From DATKDU01 sp035512595 (GTDB taxonomy: Bacteria; Planctomycetota; Planctomycetia; Pirellulales; Pirellulaceae): a stretch of DNA of 41,122 bases. Under the pieces are notes generated by a model. That model searched no databases. It worked only from the letters and a program-made list of their open reading frames with translations, and had not been told where the DNA came from. A program made the translations under genes and the position numbers. This document shows, one piece after another, positions 33,318 through 41,122 of this stretch; the first letter of the stretch is position 1, and the number at the start of each line of letters is the position of its first letter. The stretch is taken from the NCBI GenBank assembly GCA_035512595.1, contig DATKDU010000098.1, forward strand, positions 1 to 41,122. Reading direction: 5' to 3'.

Positions 33318-34739
33318 ATGACAACAGCCGCCCCCCGCACGATGTTCCAGAAGATCTGGGACAGCCACGTGGTCCATGCCGAGTCCGGCAAACAGACTAT
33401 TCTGTACATCGATTTGCAGCTTGTCCATGAGGTCACCAGCCCGCAGGCGTTTGAGGGGCTGCGACTGGCCGGCCGCAAGGTGCGGCGGCCCGAGCGGACC
33501 GTCGCCACCCCAGATCACAACATCCCCACCACCGACCGCAGCCTGCCGATTGCCGACCCCATCTCGCGGCAGCAGGTCGAGACCCTGCGGCAGAATTGCC
33601 GCGAGTTCGGCATTCGGATGTACGACATCGGCGACGTCAAGCAGGGGATCGTCCACGTCATTGGTCCAGAGTTGGGGATTACGCGGCCGGGGATGACGAT
33701 CGTCTGCGGCGATTCGCACACGGCCACGCACGGGGCGTTCGGGGCCCTGGCGTTCGGCATCGGGACCAGCGAGGTCGAGCACGTGCTGGCGACGCAGACG
33801 CTGATCCAGTCGCTCCCCAAGACGCTGGAGCTGCGGGTGGAGGGGCACCTGCCGCGCGGCGTCACGGCCAAAGACCTGATCCTGTACTTGATCGGCCAGA
33901 TCACGACCGACGGCGGCACGGGGTACGTCATTGAATACACCGGCGACGCGGTGCGGGCGCTGAACATGGAAGAGCGGATGACGGTCTGCAATATGTCGAT
34001 CGAGGCCGGCGCGCGGGCCGGCATGATCGCCCCCGATCAGACGACGTTCGATTACATCCGCGGCCGCGAGTTCGCGCCGCAGGGGGCGGACTTCGACAAG
34101 GCGGTTGAGCGGTGGAAGCAATTGCCGACCGACGCGAGCGCGACATACGACAAGTCGCTGGTCTTCAAGGCTGCCGATATCTCGCCGCAAGTAACGTGGG
34201 GGACGAATCCGGGGCAAGTCGCGCCGGTGACGGCGAAGGTTCCCAACCCGCGCGAGCTTGGCGATGAGACCGAGCAGAAGACGGCGGCCAGGGCGCTGGA
34301 ATACATGGGGCTGACCGCCGGTACGCCGATCAGCCAGCTTGCGCTCGACCGCGTGTTCATCGGCTCCTGCACCAACGCTCGGATCGGCGATTTGCGGGCG
34401 GCGGCGGCAGTCGCCAAGGGGCACAAGGTTGCCAGCACGGTCAATGCGATGGTCGTTCCCGGTTCCGGCCAGGTGAAGAAGCAGGCGGAAGAAGAAGGGC
34501 TCGACCGGATTTTCAAGGAAGCGGGCTTCGACTGGCGCGAGGCGGGGTGCAGCATGTGCCTGGCGATGAACCCCGACAAGCTCGAGCCCGGCGAGCGCTG
34601 TGCCTCGACCAGCAACCGCAACTTCGAAGGCCGCCAAGGCAAAGGAGGCCGCACGCACCTCGTTTCCCCCGCGATGGCCGCCGCGGCAGCGATTGCGGGG
34701 CATTTTGTCGATATTCGAGAGTGGGAGTACAAGGCGTAG
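33318..34739 (+). CDS. leuC: 3-isopropylmalate dehydratase, large subunit
   Basis: The 473-residue protein has all LeuC marks: GDSHTATHGAFGALAFGIGTSEVEH around residue 130, FIGSCTNARIGDL with Cys351, and CSMCLAMNPDKL with Cys411 and Cys414, the three ligands of the 4Fe-4S cluster. The C-terminus has TSNRNFEGRQG and DIREWEYKA. With LeuD it isomerises 2-isopropylmalate to 3-isopropylmalate in leucine synthesis. Start at ATG 33318; TTG 33312 is in frame. An AT-rich stretch (about 33247-33265) with TATAAA lies upstream and may hold the promoter. leuD follows only after two unrelated genes. Confidence 0.96.
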   Translation: MTTAAPRTMFQKIWDSHVVHAESGKQTILYIDLQLVHEVTSPQAFEGLRLAGRKVRRPERTVATPDHNIPTTDRSLPIADPISRQQVETLRQNCREFGIRMYDIGDVKQGIVHVIGPELGITRPGMTIVCGDSHTATHGAFGALAFGIGTSEVEHVLATQTLIQSLPKTLELRVEGHLPRGVTAKDLILYLIGQITTDGGTGYVIEYTGDAVRALNMEERMTVCNMSIEAGARAGMIAPDQTTFDYIRGREFAPQGADFDKAVERWKQLPTDASATYDKSLVFKAADISPQVTWGTNPGQVAPVTAKVPNPRELGDETEQKTAARALEYMGLTAGTPISQLALDRVFIGSCTNARIGDLRAAAAVAKGHKVASTVNAMVVPGSGQVKKQAEEEGLDRIFKEAGFDWREAGCSMCLAMNPDKLEPGERCASTSNRNFEGRQGKGGRTHLVSPAMAAAAAIAGHFVDIREWEYKA

Positions 34740-34774
34740 TGAATTGAAGCCAAACCAGCCATGCCAATTGCGCA

Positions 34775-35197
34775 ATGCCGTTGATTTACAGATCGATGAA
34801 GGTGGACGGTGGGAAGCCGCTTTGCGAAAATACGGCGCGAGGATTGGGAGTCCGCATCGGCACTTCACCAGAGGACGACATTGCGGCAGACGATGCCGGC
34901 CAGGTGCATCCCGACAGCGGCGGAATGTCGGTTGTGCCTTCATGGAGAGATCTCGAGGCGCATCGAATTCCAAAGCGATTGAAGCACATCGTTACGGATG
35001 CGCGCGGCAGCAATCGCGATGCCTGCTGGCGGAGGGGAGAAGGTCCATTCGAGAATGGGCCGGTGGCGGACGACTTGGTCCTGCGGAAGGATTCCGATAT
35101 TCATGCTTTTGTCGAACCAGCACGCTCCATGAGTGCCGCTGCGTACATACAAGCTTTGGTTGCTACGCGCGATCAGTGGATCATCGATGAGGATTGA
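34775..35197 (+). CDS. Small conserved protein, possibly Tse2-like toxin fold
   Basis: The 140-residue protein has a conserved-looking layout: MPLIYRSMKVDG, ENTARGLGVRIG, SGGMSVVPSW, HRIPKRL, ACWRRGEGPFENGPV and ATRDQWIIDED. The order of an N-terminal YRSM, a GGMSV turn, HRIP and a final VEP.RSM segment recalls Tse2-type ADP-ribosyltransferase-like toxins, but I am not certain. It has lower G+C than leuC and no signal peptide. It lies between leuC and leuD with a TPR-like gene after it, so it was probably inserted into a former leuCD unit. Function unknown. Confidence 0.6.
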   Translation: MPLIYRSMKVDGGKPLCENTARGLGVRIGTSPEDDIAADDAGQVHPDSGGMSVVPSWRDLEAHRIPKRLKHIVTDARGSNRDACWRRGEGPFENGPVADDLVLRKDSDIHAFVEPARSMSAAAYIQALVATRDQWIIDED

Positions 35198-35204
35198 AAA
35201 CGCC

Positions 35205-36185
35205 ATGACCGAACAATTCAGCCGCGCGGGTCGCTGGTTATTGCGATACACCCATTTGCTCGTGAAGTTACATCAACTTACAGCTCGCAACATTGACGAG
35301 AGCGACGAAGCGGACGCGTTGCGAGACGAGATGGACTTGCCTTGGCGACGGATGACGCCTGAAGAGTTGCGCATGGCGCGAGATTTGTCGGCCGATCTTT
35401 ACTCCATTACTGACCCACCTCCCCCCGCGGTCGAGTCGTCTCCGCCAAAACTCGATGCTCTTGTTACGCGAGCGGTTAAAGACGAGGACTGGATCCGCGT
35501 CCTTCAAGTCGTGCGCGAAAACGCTGCACAAATCCCGCTTTATGCCGCATCATTTTTGCGAGGATTTGCATGGTCGCAACTTGGCTTACACGAAGCTGGC
35601 GCCGAATTTTTCATGCATGCCGTCAAGCTTCGGCCGGAGCGACACGACTATCGATCCTACGTACTTGACAGTCTCGTTTATGCCGGACGTGAGCGCGACG
35701 CATTGCCCTACGCAGAGCAATGGATCGAAGATGCTACCGACAGACTGCTCCTGCTCGCGGCAGCCAATGTCCTCTTTATCAATGCAGAATCATCGACTCC
35801 CGAGGAAGCCCGCCGCCTTCATGGTCGTGCAATTGATGTTGCGGAGCGCGCACTGCATGACCTTGACTTCGCGCAGCTTGAGCCTGACATGCGGCACTTG
35901 GCAGTCAACGCATTCCTCCACATTGCCATGAGCCAAGCATACTTGGGTGACCTGTCGAAAGCGCACGCCGCGTGGCAACGGGCCTCCGTATTGGACCCCA
36001 ATAGTCTCGATACTCTCCTAGTGCGCAGTGTATTGATTGGACCTCAGGATGAACTCGGCCCTATGGCGCGACAAAACGTTGCTCGATCCCTTGTCGGAGT
36101 TCCGCCGGAGCAGTCATCAGAAACGCGTTTGCCGCTTCAGTCGTTTCACAACGGCAACACAGTCTTAGGGACATTTGTTGACTGA
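35205..36185 (+). CDS. TPR-like helical protein
   Basis: From ATG 35205 the protein has 326 residues; an upstream ATG at 35187 is in frame, overlapping the previous gene. The middle and C-terminal parts show helical repeats with the spacing of tetratricopeptide repeats (SFLRGFAWSQLGLHEAGAEF, DSLVYAGRERDALPYAEQW, MSQAYLGDLSKAHAAWQRAS). The N-terminal helix LLRYTHLLVKLHQLTARN is unusual. No enzyme motif or membrane segment is seen. It shares lower G+C and codon use with the preceding small gene, and the pair separates leuC from leuD. A partner or scaffold role is possible, not shown. Confidence 0.65.
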   Translation: MTEQFSRAGRWLLRYTHLLVKLHQLTARNIDESDEADALRDEMDLPWRRMTPEELRMARDLSADLYSITDPPPPAVESSPPKLDALVTRAVKDEDWIRVLQVVRENAAQIPLYAASFLRGFAWSQLGLHEAGAEFFMHAVKLRPERHDYRSYVLDSLVYAGRERDALPYAEQWIEDATDRLLLLAAANVLFINAESSTPEEARRLHGRAIDVAERALHDLDFAQLEPDMRHLAVNAFLHIAMSQAYLGDLSKAHAAWQRASVLDPNSLDTLLVRSVLIGPQDELGPMARQNVARSLVGVPPEQSSETRLPLQSFHNGNTVLGTFVD

Positions 36186-36203
36186 CAACCGACTTCAATT
36201 CGT

Positions 36204-36791
36204 ATGATTCCCTTCACCACCCACACCGGCCTCGTCGCTCCCATGGACCGGGCCAGCGTCGATACCGACCAGATCATCCCCAAGCAGTTCCTCAAGCGGA
36301 TCGAGCGGACGGGGTACGGGCCGTTTTTGTTTTACGACTGGCGTTATCTCGACGACGGCAAGACGCCGATCCCCGATTTCGAGTTGAATAAGCCCGAGGT
36401 GCAAGGGGCGTCGATCCTGCTGGCCCGCCGCAACTTCGGCTGCGGATCCAGCCGCGAGCACGCCGTGTGGGCCATCGAGAACTACGGCATTCGCGTCGTC
36501 ATCGCGCCGAGCTTTGCCGACATCTTCTACAACAACTGCTTCAAGAACGGCGTGCTGCCGATCCGTTTGACCGAAGCCGCAGTGGACGATTTATTTCAGC
36601 GCGCGGCCAGGCCCGGCTTCAAGCTGACGGTCGATCTGAACGAGTGCCGCATTTCGGGGGAGGACGGCCTGTCGCTCGCGTTCGACATTGATTCATCGCG
36701 GCGGCACAACCTGCTGCACGGGCTCGATGACATCGCATTGACGCTGATGCACGAAGATAAGATCACCGCCTATGAAGCGGCTCGAAAGTAG
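36204..36791 (+). CDS. leuD: 3-isopropylmalate dehydratase, small subunit
   Basis: The 195-residue LeuD has the swivel-domain marks: VAPMDRASVDTDQIIPKQFL at the start, ILLARRNFGCGSSREHAVWA with the conserved Cys/Ser-Arg site, and PSFADIFYNNCFKNGVLPI. It forms the active heterodimer with LeuC, which lies 1.5 kb upstream with two genes between. It begins 19 bases after the TPR-like gene. Its stop codon abuts a palindromic repeat shared with the end of convergent apbE. Confidence 0.95.
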   Translation: MIPFTTHTGLVAPMDRASVDTDQIIPKQFLKRIERTGYGPFLFYDWRYLDDGKTPIPDFELNKPEVQGASILLARRNFGCGSSREHAVWAIENYGIRVVIAPSFADIFYNNCFKNGVLPIRLTEAAVDDLFQRAARPGFKLTVDLNECRISGEDGLSLAFDIDSSRRHNLLHGLDDIALTLMHEDKITAYEAARK

Positions 36792-36813
36792 TGCACTCGC
36801 TCTGCGAGTGCAC
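36791..36813. terminator. Perfect palindrome between convergent leuD and apbE
   Basis: Ten-base arms GTGCACTCGC and GCGAGTGCAC flank TCT. The element starts at the last base of the leuD stop and ends two bases before the apbE stop. It probably ends transcription from both sides, although no T-run is present. It is a close relative of the palindrome at 31771-31793. Confidence 0.65.
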
Positions 36814-36814
36814 A

Positions 36815-37822
36815 TCAATTGCTGCCGTCGTGCGAGAATCGCTGTGATCGATACGGCTGCTCGCTCCCATCCTGCTCGACGACGATCAACGCGGATGCAT
36901 TCGGTGTCGCTTCGATCAGCCGCATCCCCGAGGCCGGATCGAGGATCGAAATGGCCGTCGCCAGCGAGTCAGCCTCCATGCCGCGGCGGGCGATAACCGT
37001 CACGCTGCGGCGGCCTTCGATCCCCCAGCCGGTGCGGGGATCGATAATGTGCGAATAGCGTTTGCCGCTCACGACCAGGTGCTGACGCGAATCGCCTGAC
37101 GTGGAGATCGCCTGACTCGCCAGCAGGACGAACTGAGTCGGCGTCTGGTCCGGATCGAGCGGCGCGATGCCGACCTTCCAACCTTTCTCATTGGGTGGCG
37201 GCTGGCTGACGGCAATGTCCCCACTGGCGCGAACGAGGGCCCTCTCGATGCCGAGCTTTCCCATCGTCGCCAAGGCTTCATCGGCCGCATAACCCTTGGC
37301 GATCCCGCCGAGGTCCAGCCGCATCTCGGGCTTCAGCAGCCTGGCCGTGTGCCGCTCGGCATCGAGCTCGAGCTGCTTGTATCCGACGGCGGCCAGTGCT
37401 CGTGCGATCTGTTCCTCCGTGGGCGGCTCCTTCTGCCGTCGCGCTCGCCGCCAAAGTTTCGTGAGCGGTCCAGCGGTGACGTCGAATGCTCCGCCCGATT
37501 GCTCGCTCACATCCTGCGCATGCGCCAGGACCGTCCACAGGTCAGCGCTCAACGACACCGGCTCCTTGCTGGGACTCGATGCCGACAGCCGGGACAGCTC
37601 GCTCTCGGCATCGTAGTCGCTCAGGATGCGGTCGAGTTCGGCAATCCGTTCAAAGGCTGCGGCCAGCCCCTTGTCGGCGGCTGTGCGATCGGGGGCGTAG
37701 AGAACGACCTCAAACTCGACCCCCATGTGCAACTGCCGCTGCGAGAATCGCTCGAGCGCAGGCGTCTCGGCTTGCGCCAGGGACGCGGCAGCGGTGAGCA
37801 GCAAGGCGGCAGCCGTGTTCAT
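36815..37822 (-). CDS. apbE: FAD:protein FMN transferase
   Basis: The 335-residue protein starts at ATG 37822 with a signal peptide (NTAAALLLTAAASLAQA, cut before ETPALE). ApbE motifs follow: LSDYDAESELSRL, RLDLGGIAKGYAADEAL, SGDIAVSQ, STSGDSRQH, HIIDPRTGWG and the metal-binding EADSLATAISIL. It attaches FMN to threonine residues of Rnf/Nqr-type and other flavoproteins on the outer side of the membrane. The frame is open far upstream but that region belongs to the neighbouring gene read in another frame. It follows the anti-sigma/pseudopilin gene on the same strand, 40 bases away. Confidence 0.92.
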   Translation of the reverse strand: MNTAAALLLTAAASLAQAETPALERFSQRQLHMGVEFEVVLYAPDRTAADKGLAAAFERIAELDRILSDYDAESELSRLSASSPSKEPVSLSADLWTVLAHAQDVSEQSGGAFDVTAGPLTKLWRRARRQKEPPTEEQIARALAAVGYKQLELDAERHTARLLKPEMRLDLGGIAKGYAADEALATMGKLGIERALVRASGDIAVSQPPPNEKGWKVGIAPLDPDQTPTQFVLLASQAISTSGDSRQHLVVSGKRYSHIIDPRTGWGIEGRRSVTVIARRGMEADSLATAISILDPASGMRLIEATPNASALIVVEQDGSEQPYRSQRFSHDGSN

Positions 37823-37862
37823 GTGCAGGTTACGGCGCCGCCGCGATCCGGATCGCCCGCGC

Positions 37863-38852
37863 CTACTTGTGACGAACCGGGACAATGGGCGGGAGAGGAC
37901 GGACGTCGCTGGCGCCGAGCACGGCATCGTCGATGTCCACGCCGGCGGCTTTCGCCTGCCCAAGCCGATTGCGGTAGGGATCGTCCGGCAGCACGGAATA
38001 CGCGTCCGCATCGATCCAGCGGATATGGCCGTCCTCGAAGAACACGTTCCCACCCAGGCCGGCATGACTTCCACCGCCGCTAAACTGCGGAGCTTCCGCA
38101 ACCAGGCAGTAGTGTTCGCGATACGTGTTTCGGGAGGGGACGATCTGTCCATTCAAGTTGTAGCCCAACGGGTAGGCATAACTGCCCCCCACCAGACGCT
38201 GAAGACGCCTCAACTCATCTCCAGCAGCGTCCCCCCACTGGTCCGGCATGGGCATGGGGTAGTTAGGCAGAAGACTACCTCGATCGGAAGTAGCGCACAC
38301 AGCGACGTCTGGACTACATACGAATTGCCGCTCGACGAGCGACGATGCGGTCATTCCGGCGACCGCGCGATGATCTTTCCACGGCACGGGCCAATGCGAT
38401 CGATCGGGACGGGTCTCGCTGTCCAGCAGCATGGCCATTCCCAGTTGCCGCAGGTTGTTCTGGCAAGCCACCATCTGGGCCAGGAACCGGCTCCTGGCGA
38501 GTGACGGAAAGAGCAGCGCGCCGAGCATCACCAGCACGGATGCGGCCACGAGCACGTCAGTAAGGGTGTAGGAGCGGTAGCCGCTGCCGGTGCGATTCTC
38601 GGGGGGAAGGGCGACGGCGGGCTCTTCGGACAACTCGGCCACGAACTGGCAGGTCCGCTCCGCAAGTCCCGCGGGAGGCTCGATCGGCTCAGCGGGATCG
38701 TTCAATCCCACCTTGTCGAGCGTGGCCTTCATCTCCGCCAGCTCTTCCCGCAGGCGGGGATTAATCGCCAGCTCATGCTCCACCTGCTCCTGCTCCGCGC
38801 GCTCCAAAGCGCCGAGCAAGTATCCCAGCAATTGTTCGCGCCGCAGATTCAT
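37863..38852 (-). CDS. Anti-sigma-like protein fused to a DUF1559-type pseudopilin segment
   Basis: The 329-residue product (ATG 38852) opens with LRREQLLGYLLGALERAEQE and a helical region like the cytoplasmic domain of anti-sigma factors (about 1-75). A single hydrophobic segment, TLTDVLVAASVLVMLGALLF (about 102-121), is followed by ACQNNLRQLGMAM, a close match to the N-terminal pilin-like helix of DUF1559 proteins. The C-terminal part includes VFFEDGHIRWID, the DUF1559 end motif. Its start overlaps the stop of the ECF sigma gene (ATGA), so translation is coupled, as for sigma/anti-sigma pairs. It probably holds the sigma factor at the membrane; the pseudopilin part may sense the envelope. 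Confidence 0.8.
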   Translation of the reverse strand: MNLRREQLLGYLLGALERAEQEQVEHELAINPRLREELAEMKATLDKVGLNDPAEPIEPPAGLAERTCQFVAELSEEPAVALPPENRTGSGYRSYTLTDVLVAASVLVMLGALLFPSLARSRFLAQMVACQNNLRQLGMAMLLDSETRPDRSHWPVPWKDHRAVAGMTASSLVERQFVCSPDVAVCATSDRGSLLPNYPMPMPDQWGDAAGDELRRLQRLVGGSYAYPLGYNLNGQIVPSRNTYREHYCLVAEAPQFSGGGSHAGLGGNVFFEDGHIRWIDADAYSVLPDDPYRNRLGQAKAAGVDIDDAVLGASDVRPLPPIVPVRHK

Positions 38853-39493
38853 AGCGAGTCGGGGTGGGTTTGGTTCCAGCATTCGTTCAACTTGGCGACC
38901 GCCGCGTGCAGCCGGCTCTTCACCGTGCCCACTGGAATGCCGAGGACCTCGGCCGCCTCGCGATATTTCATTTCCTGGAAGTACACCAGGTTGACAACGT
39001 CTCGCAATCCATCGGGAAGTTTATCGACGGCCTTGCCCAGCCACGCCTGTCGTTCCATCGCGGAAAACTGCGAAGGAGGGGACGCTTCGTGGCTGACGAG
39101 CAAGTCAAGCAGCTTGCCAGTCTCGTCTCCGTCGGTCGTGGCAGCCCGATCGAGGCTCACCAGTCGATGGCGGCGATTCCTCCGCTGGGCGTCAATGGCC
39201 TGGTTGGTGGCAATCGTATACAGCCACGGACGGACGGCACGCCCCGCTTCGTAATGCTTGCATTTCAAGTGCACCTGGAGGAACGCGGCTTGGAAGGCGT
39301 CTTCTGCCACCTCCGCATCCCCCAGGTAACGCCGCAGGTAACTGAACAGCTCCCGTTCGTACCGCTTGACAAGCTGAGCGAAAAGTTCGCGATCGCCCGT
39401 GCTGCGGTACTCCAGCAGCAGTTCCTCGTCGGTCAGTCCCGCGAGCCGATCCGCGGCTATCGGGAGGTGGGAATTGGTTTTCGTCGCCTTCAT
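38849..39493 (-). CDS. ECF-type RNA polymerase sigma factor
   Basis: The 214-residue protein has sigma region 2 (ELFAQLVKRYERELFSYLRR to RPWLYTIATNQAIDAQRR) and region 4 (LRDVVNLVYFQEMKYREAAEV with PVGTVKSRLHAAV). It is of the classical ECF type and differs from the kinase-linked sigma factor at 8001. It overlaps its probable anti-sigma gene by four bases. A TATAAT on the minus strand lies about 90 bases before the start. Confidence 0.9.
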   Translation of the reverse strand: MKATKTNSHLPIAADRLAGLTDEELLLEYRSTGDRELFAQLVKRYERELFSYLRRYLGDAEVAEDAFQAAFLQVHLKCKHYEAGRAVRPWLYTIATNQAIDAQRRNRRHRLVSLDRAATTDGDETGKLLDLLVSHEASPPSQFSAMERQAWLGKAVDKLPDGLRDVVNLVYFQEMKYREAAEVLGIPVGTVKSRLHAAVAKLNECWNQTHPDSL

Positions 39494-39583
39494 GCTTTCC
39501 TACGAACCGCTAGAGGGAATGTTCGCAGCGCCCGTTCGTCCCCGAAGCGAGCTTGCTTCCCAAAGTGCTGTCACCCCAGGCCG

Positions 39584-39589
39584 ATTATA
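39584..39589 (-). promoter_or_regulatory. Possible -10 element for the ECF sigma operon
   Basis: A perfect TATAAT on the minus strand lies about 90 bases upstream of the sigma-factor ATG at 39493. No convincing -35 box is seen at the proper distance, so an activator or another sigma factor could be involved. Confidence 0.35.
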
Positions 39590-39616
39590 CCGCAAGTGAG
39601 GGAGAAATCACCACTT

Positions 39617-39636
39617 TCGGCCGCTAAAACGGCCGA
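39617..39636. repeat. Hairpin TCGGCCG-CTAAAA-CGGCCGA between divergent genes
   Basis: A perfect 7-bp stem with a CTAAAA loop lies between the divergent sigma and permease genes. It may be an operator or another intergenic palindrome. The rest of the 258-base gap shows only the promoters described. Confidence 0.5.
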
Positions 39637-39681
39637 GGGCCAAAGATGCCATTGTGGCGCAGGTGCAGGCCGCAAGTCAAT

Positions 39682-39710
39682 TTGACAGCGCCGAGCCCCC
39701 CTCCTACACT
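39682..39710 (+). promoter_or_regulatory. Predicted sigma-70-type promoter of the permease gene
   Basis: TTGACA (39682-39687) and TACACT (39705-39710) are 17 bases apart, 41 bases before the GTG start. The -35 box is a perfect consensus match. Confidence 0.65.
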
Positions 39711-39751
39711 CCAGGCTACCCGATTCGCAAACCCCATGCCACGCCTGCCAA

Positions 39752-41122
39752 GTGTCCAACTCGCGTTATTTCTGGGCTGCTCCGGGCGACGTTAACGCCT
39801 TTTTTGGCTTGATGTTAGATAACGTCGCCAACCTCCTGCTCACGGTCGGGCTGCTGGCCACCGTCTTTGGCTTTCCTACAAACGTCGCCCTCCGGTACAT
39901 GCTCCCGGGGACCGCCATTGGCGTCCTGGTCGGCGACCTGCTTTTCTTCTGGCTGGCTCTGCACGTCGCCAGAAAAACGGGCAAATGGGACACGACGGCA
40001 ATGCCACTGGGCCTCGATACGCCGAGCACGTTCGGCATGGTGTTCTTTGTGCTGGGTCCGGCATTCAATGCGGCTCTCGGCAAGGACATTGCGCTGGCCA
40101 GTCCCGATGAGATTCAGGCGGCGGCGATTCACACGTGGCACGTCGGCATCTGCTCAATCTTCCTCAGCGGCCTGTTCAAGATCGCCTGCTCGCTGGGCTC
40201 GAACTGGATTCGCCGCGTTTTTTCGCGGGCTGGACTCTTGGGATCGCTGGCCGCAATCGCGCTGGTGCTCATCAGCTTCCTGCCGCTGCTGGAAATACTT
40301 CAACTGCCCCTCGTGGGGCTGGTTTCGCTGGCGGTGATTCTGACCGCACTCGTGGCGCGGATACCGCTGCCATTCAAGATCCCGGGCGCGCTGGGGTCGC
40401 TCGTCGTGGCGGGCGCTTTGTATTACATCCTGCTGGCGATGAACGACTCACTGCCGACGATGCTGCGATTGCCGCCGATGGCGACTGATTTTGACCCGCA
40501 AGACGGACTGTGGCCCTTTGAGTGGCTGAACGTCTTTCGTTTTGAGTGGCTCGGCGCGATGGGGGTGGCGCTGCATTACCTGCCGATCGTGATTCCGTTC
40601 GCACTGGCCACCGTCGTCGGCGGCATCGACTGCACGGAGAGCGCGGCGGCGGCCGGCGATGAGTACGACACGAACACGGTCATCGGCATTGAAGCCATTG
40701 CGACGCTGGCGGCGAGCCTGTGCGGCGGGGTGATCCAGACGACGCCGTATATTGGCCATCCTGCATACAAGGCGATGGGAGGGCGGTCGGCCTACACGCT
40801 GGCAACGGCGATTTTCATCGGACTGACGGGGCTGCTGGGATTCGCCGGCTACCTGTACGTCTACATTCCCAAGCCGACGATTTTTCCGATCCTGATTTTT
40901 GTCGGGCTGGAGATCGCGGCCCAGAGTTTTCTCGCCACGCCGCGGCGCCATTATCCGGCAGTGGCCTTCGCCTGCATTCCTGCACTGGCGACGCTGGCGC
41001 TGATGTTCGTCGAAAAAGTGATCGGCGACCCGGTCATGTTCCAGCAGCAGGTCGTCACGCCGGAAGTCTTGGCCAGCGGCGACATGGTTAACGCATTGGC
41101 CCGCGAGAGCACCGTCCACGAG
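39752..41122 (+). CDS. Xanthine/uracil-type (NCS2-like) permease, truncated by the window end
   Basis: A frame starting with GTG 39752 (MSNSRYFWAAPGDVNAFFG) runs without a stop to the window end, 457 codons. It has at least ten membrane helices, the first about residues 20-40 (NVANLLLTVGLLATVFGF). Helices near residues 50-65 (LPGTAIGVLVGDLLFFWLAL) and 155-175 follow. The GGIDCTESAAAAGDEY segment before a TNTVIGIEAIATLAASLCGG helix resembles the NCS2/AzgA permease group. GTTPYIG-like residues (QTTPYIGHPAYKAMGG) match the family signature region. Such permeases import purines, pyrimidines or related compounds with protons. ATG 39812 is an alternative start. The C-terminus lies outside. Confidence 0.8.
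   Translation, partial: MSNSRYFWAAPGDVNAFFGLMLDNVANLLLTVGLLATVFGFPTNVALRYMLPGTAIGVLVGDLLFFWLALHVARKTGKWDTTAMPLGLDTPSTFGMVFFVLGPAFNAALGKDIALASPDEIQAAAIHTWHVGICSIFLSGLFKIACSLGSNWIRRVFSRAGLLGSLAAIALVLISFLPLLEILQLPLVGLVSLAVILTALVARIPLPFKIPGALGSLVVAGALYYILLAMNDSLPTMLRLPPMATDFDPQDGLWPFEWLNVFRFEWLGAMGVALHYLPIVIPFALATVVGGIDCTESAAAAGDEYDTNTVIGIEAIATLAASLCGGVIQTTPYIGHPAYKAMGGRSAYTLATAIFIGLTGLLGFAGYLYVYIPKPTIFPILIFVGLEIAAQSFLATPRRHYPAVAFACIPALATLALMFVEKVIGDPVMFQQQVVTPEVLASGDMVNALARESTVHE

Noticed and set aside
33052..33321. Plus-strand 89-codon Ser/Pro-rich frame before leuC
   Set aside because: It is the complement of the dehydrogenase remnant and has low-complexity translation.
33245..34973. Minus-strand frame of 643 codons opposite leuC
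   Set aside because: The part opposite leuC is a shadow. Only its last section, outside leuC, has real similarity, and this is described as a remnant.

Overview
The window looks like a chromosomal segment of a Planctomycetota bacterium, most likely of the order Pirellulales. The evidence is family content: a Tat-exported DUF1501 protein, a secreted protein with the planctomycete LEPR-XLL-type N-terminal motif, two ECF-type sigma factors each paired with a membrane partner (a Ser/Thr kinase with TPRs; an anti-sigma protein fused to a DUF1559-like pseudopilin segment), tandem clpP genes and high-GC genes separated by many palindromic repeats. No rRNA operon, phage, complete insertion sequence or CRISPR array is visible.

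Layout. 1-2.7 kb: end of an operon with a DUF1501 gene, then two lower-GC small genes flanked by a duplicated piece of the DUF1501 3' end. 2.7-4.1 kb: a repeat element, a lone LutA-like Fe-S protein, tRNA-Gly(GCC) and repeats. 4.1-7.8 kb: protein quality control (tig, clpP1, clpP2), split by an opposing HNH-nuclease gene pair. 8-11.7 kb: sigma factor, Ser/Thr kinase and a LEPR-XLL secreted protein. 11.8-16.2 kb (minus strand): WYL-type regulator, rsmA, ribE and ettA. 16.4-23.8 kb: sulfite reductase behind a promoter with an overlapping dyad, a HEAT/LRR/PDZ secreted protein, a membrane zinc peptidase, an RND transporter, and a convergent BON-domain protein. 24-27.5 kb (minus): mnmG-uvrC. 27.5-31.7 kb: a nucleotidyltransferase-like gene pair, a secreted protein, rpmA, obgE and coaX. 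31.9-33.3 kb (minus): SDR enzyme, DUF5076 protein and a decayed isopropylmalate-dehydrogenase-like remnant. 33.3-36.8 kb: leuC and leuD, separated by two lower-GC genes. 36.8-41.1 kb: apbE, anti-sigma/pseudopilin fusion and ECF sigma factor (minus), then a truncated multi-pass permease running off the end.

The most unusual signal is a set of short repeats built from 7-base units. Each locus uses a different heptamer, and several are arranged as inverted pairs. Most lie between genes, but two are inside mnmG, in frame, adding about 38 and 24 residues to an otherwise conserved tRNA-modification enzyme. Others replace the ribosome-binding region directly before the non-ATG starts of ribE and obgE. 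A second class of perfect palindromes (10-bp stems) sits after stop codons, including exactly between convergent leuD and apbE.

All functional calls come from reading translated sequence and remembered family motifs. No database search was possible.
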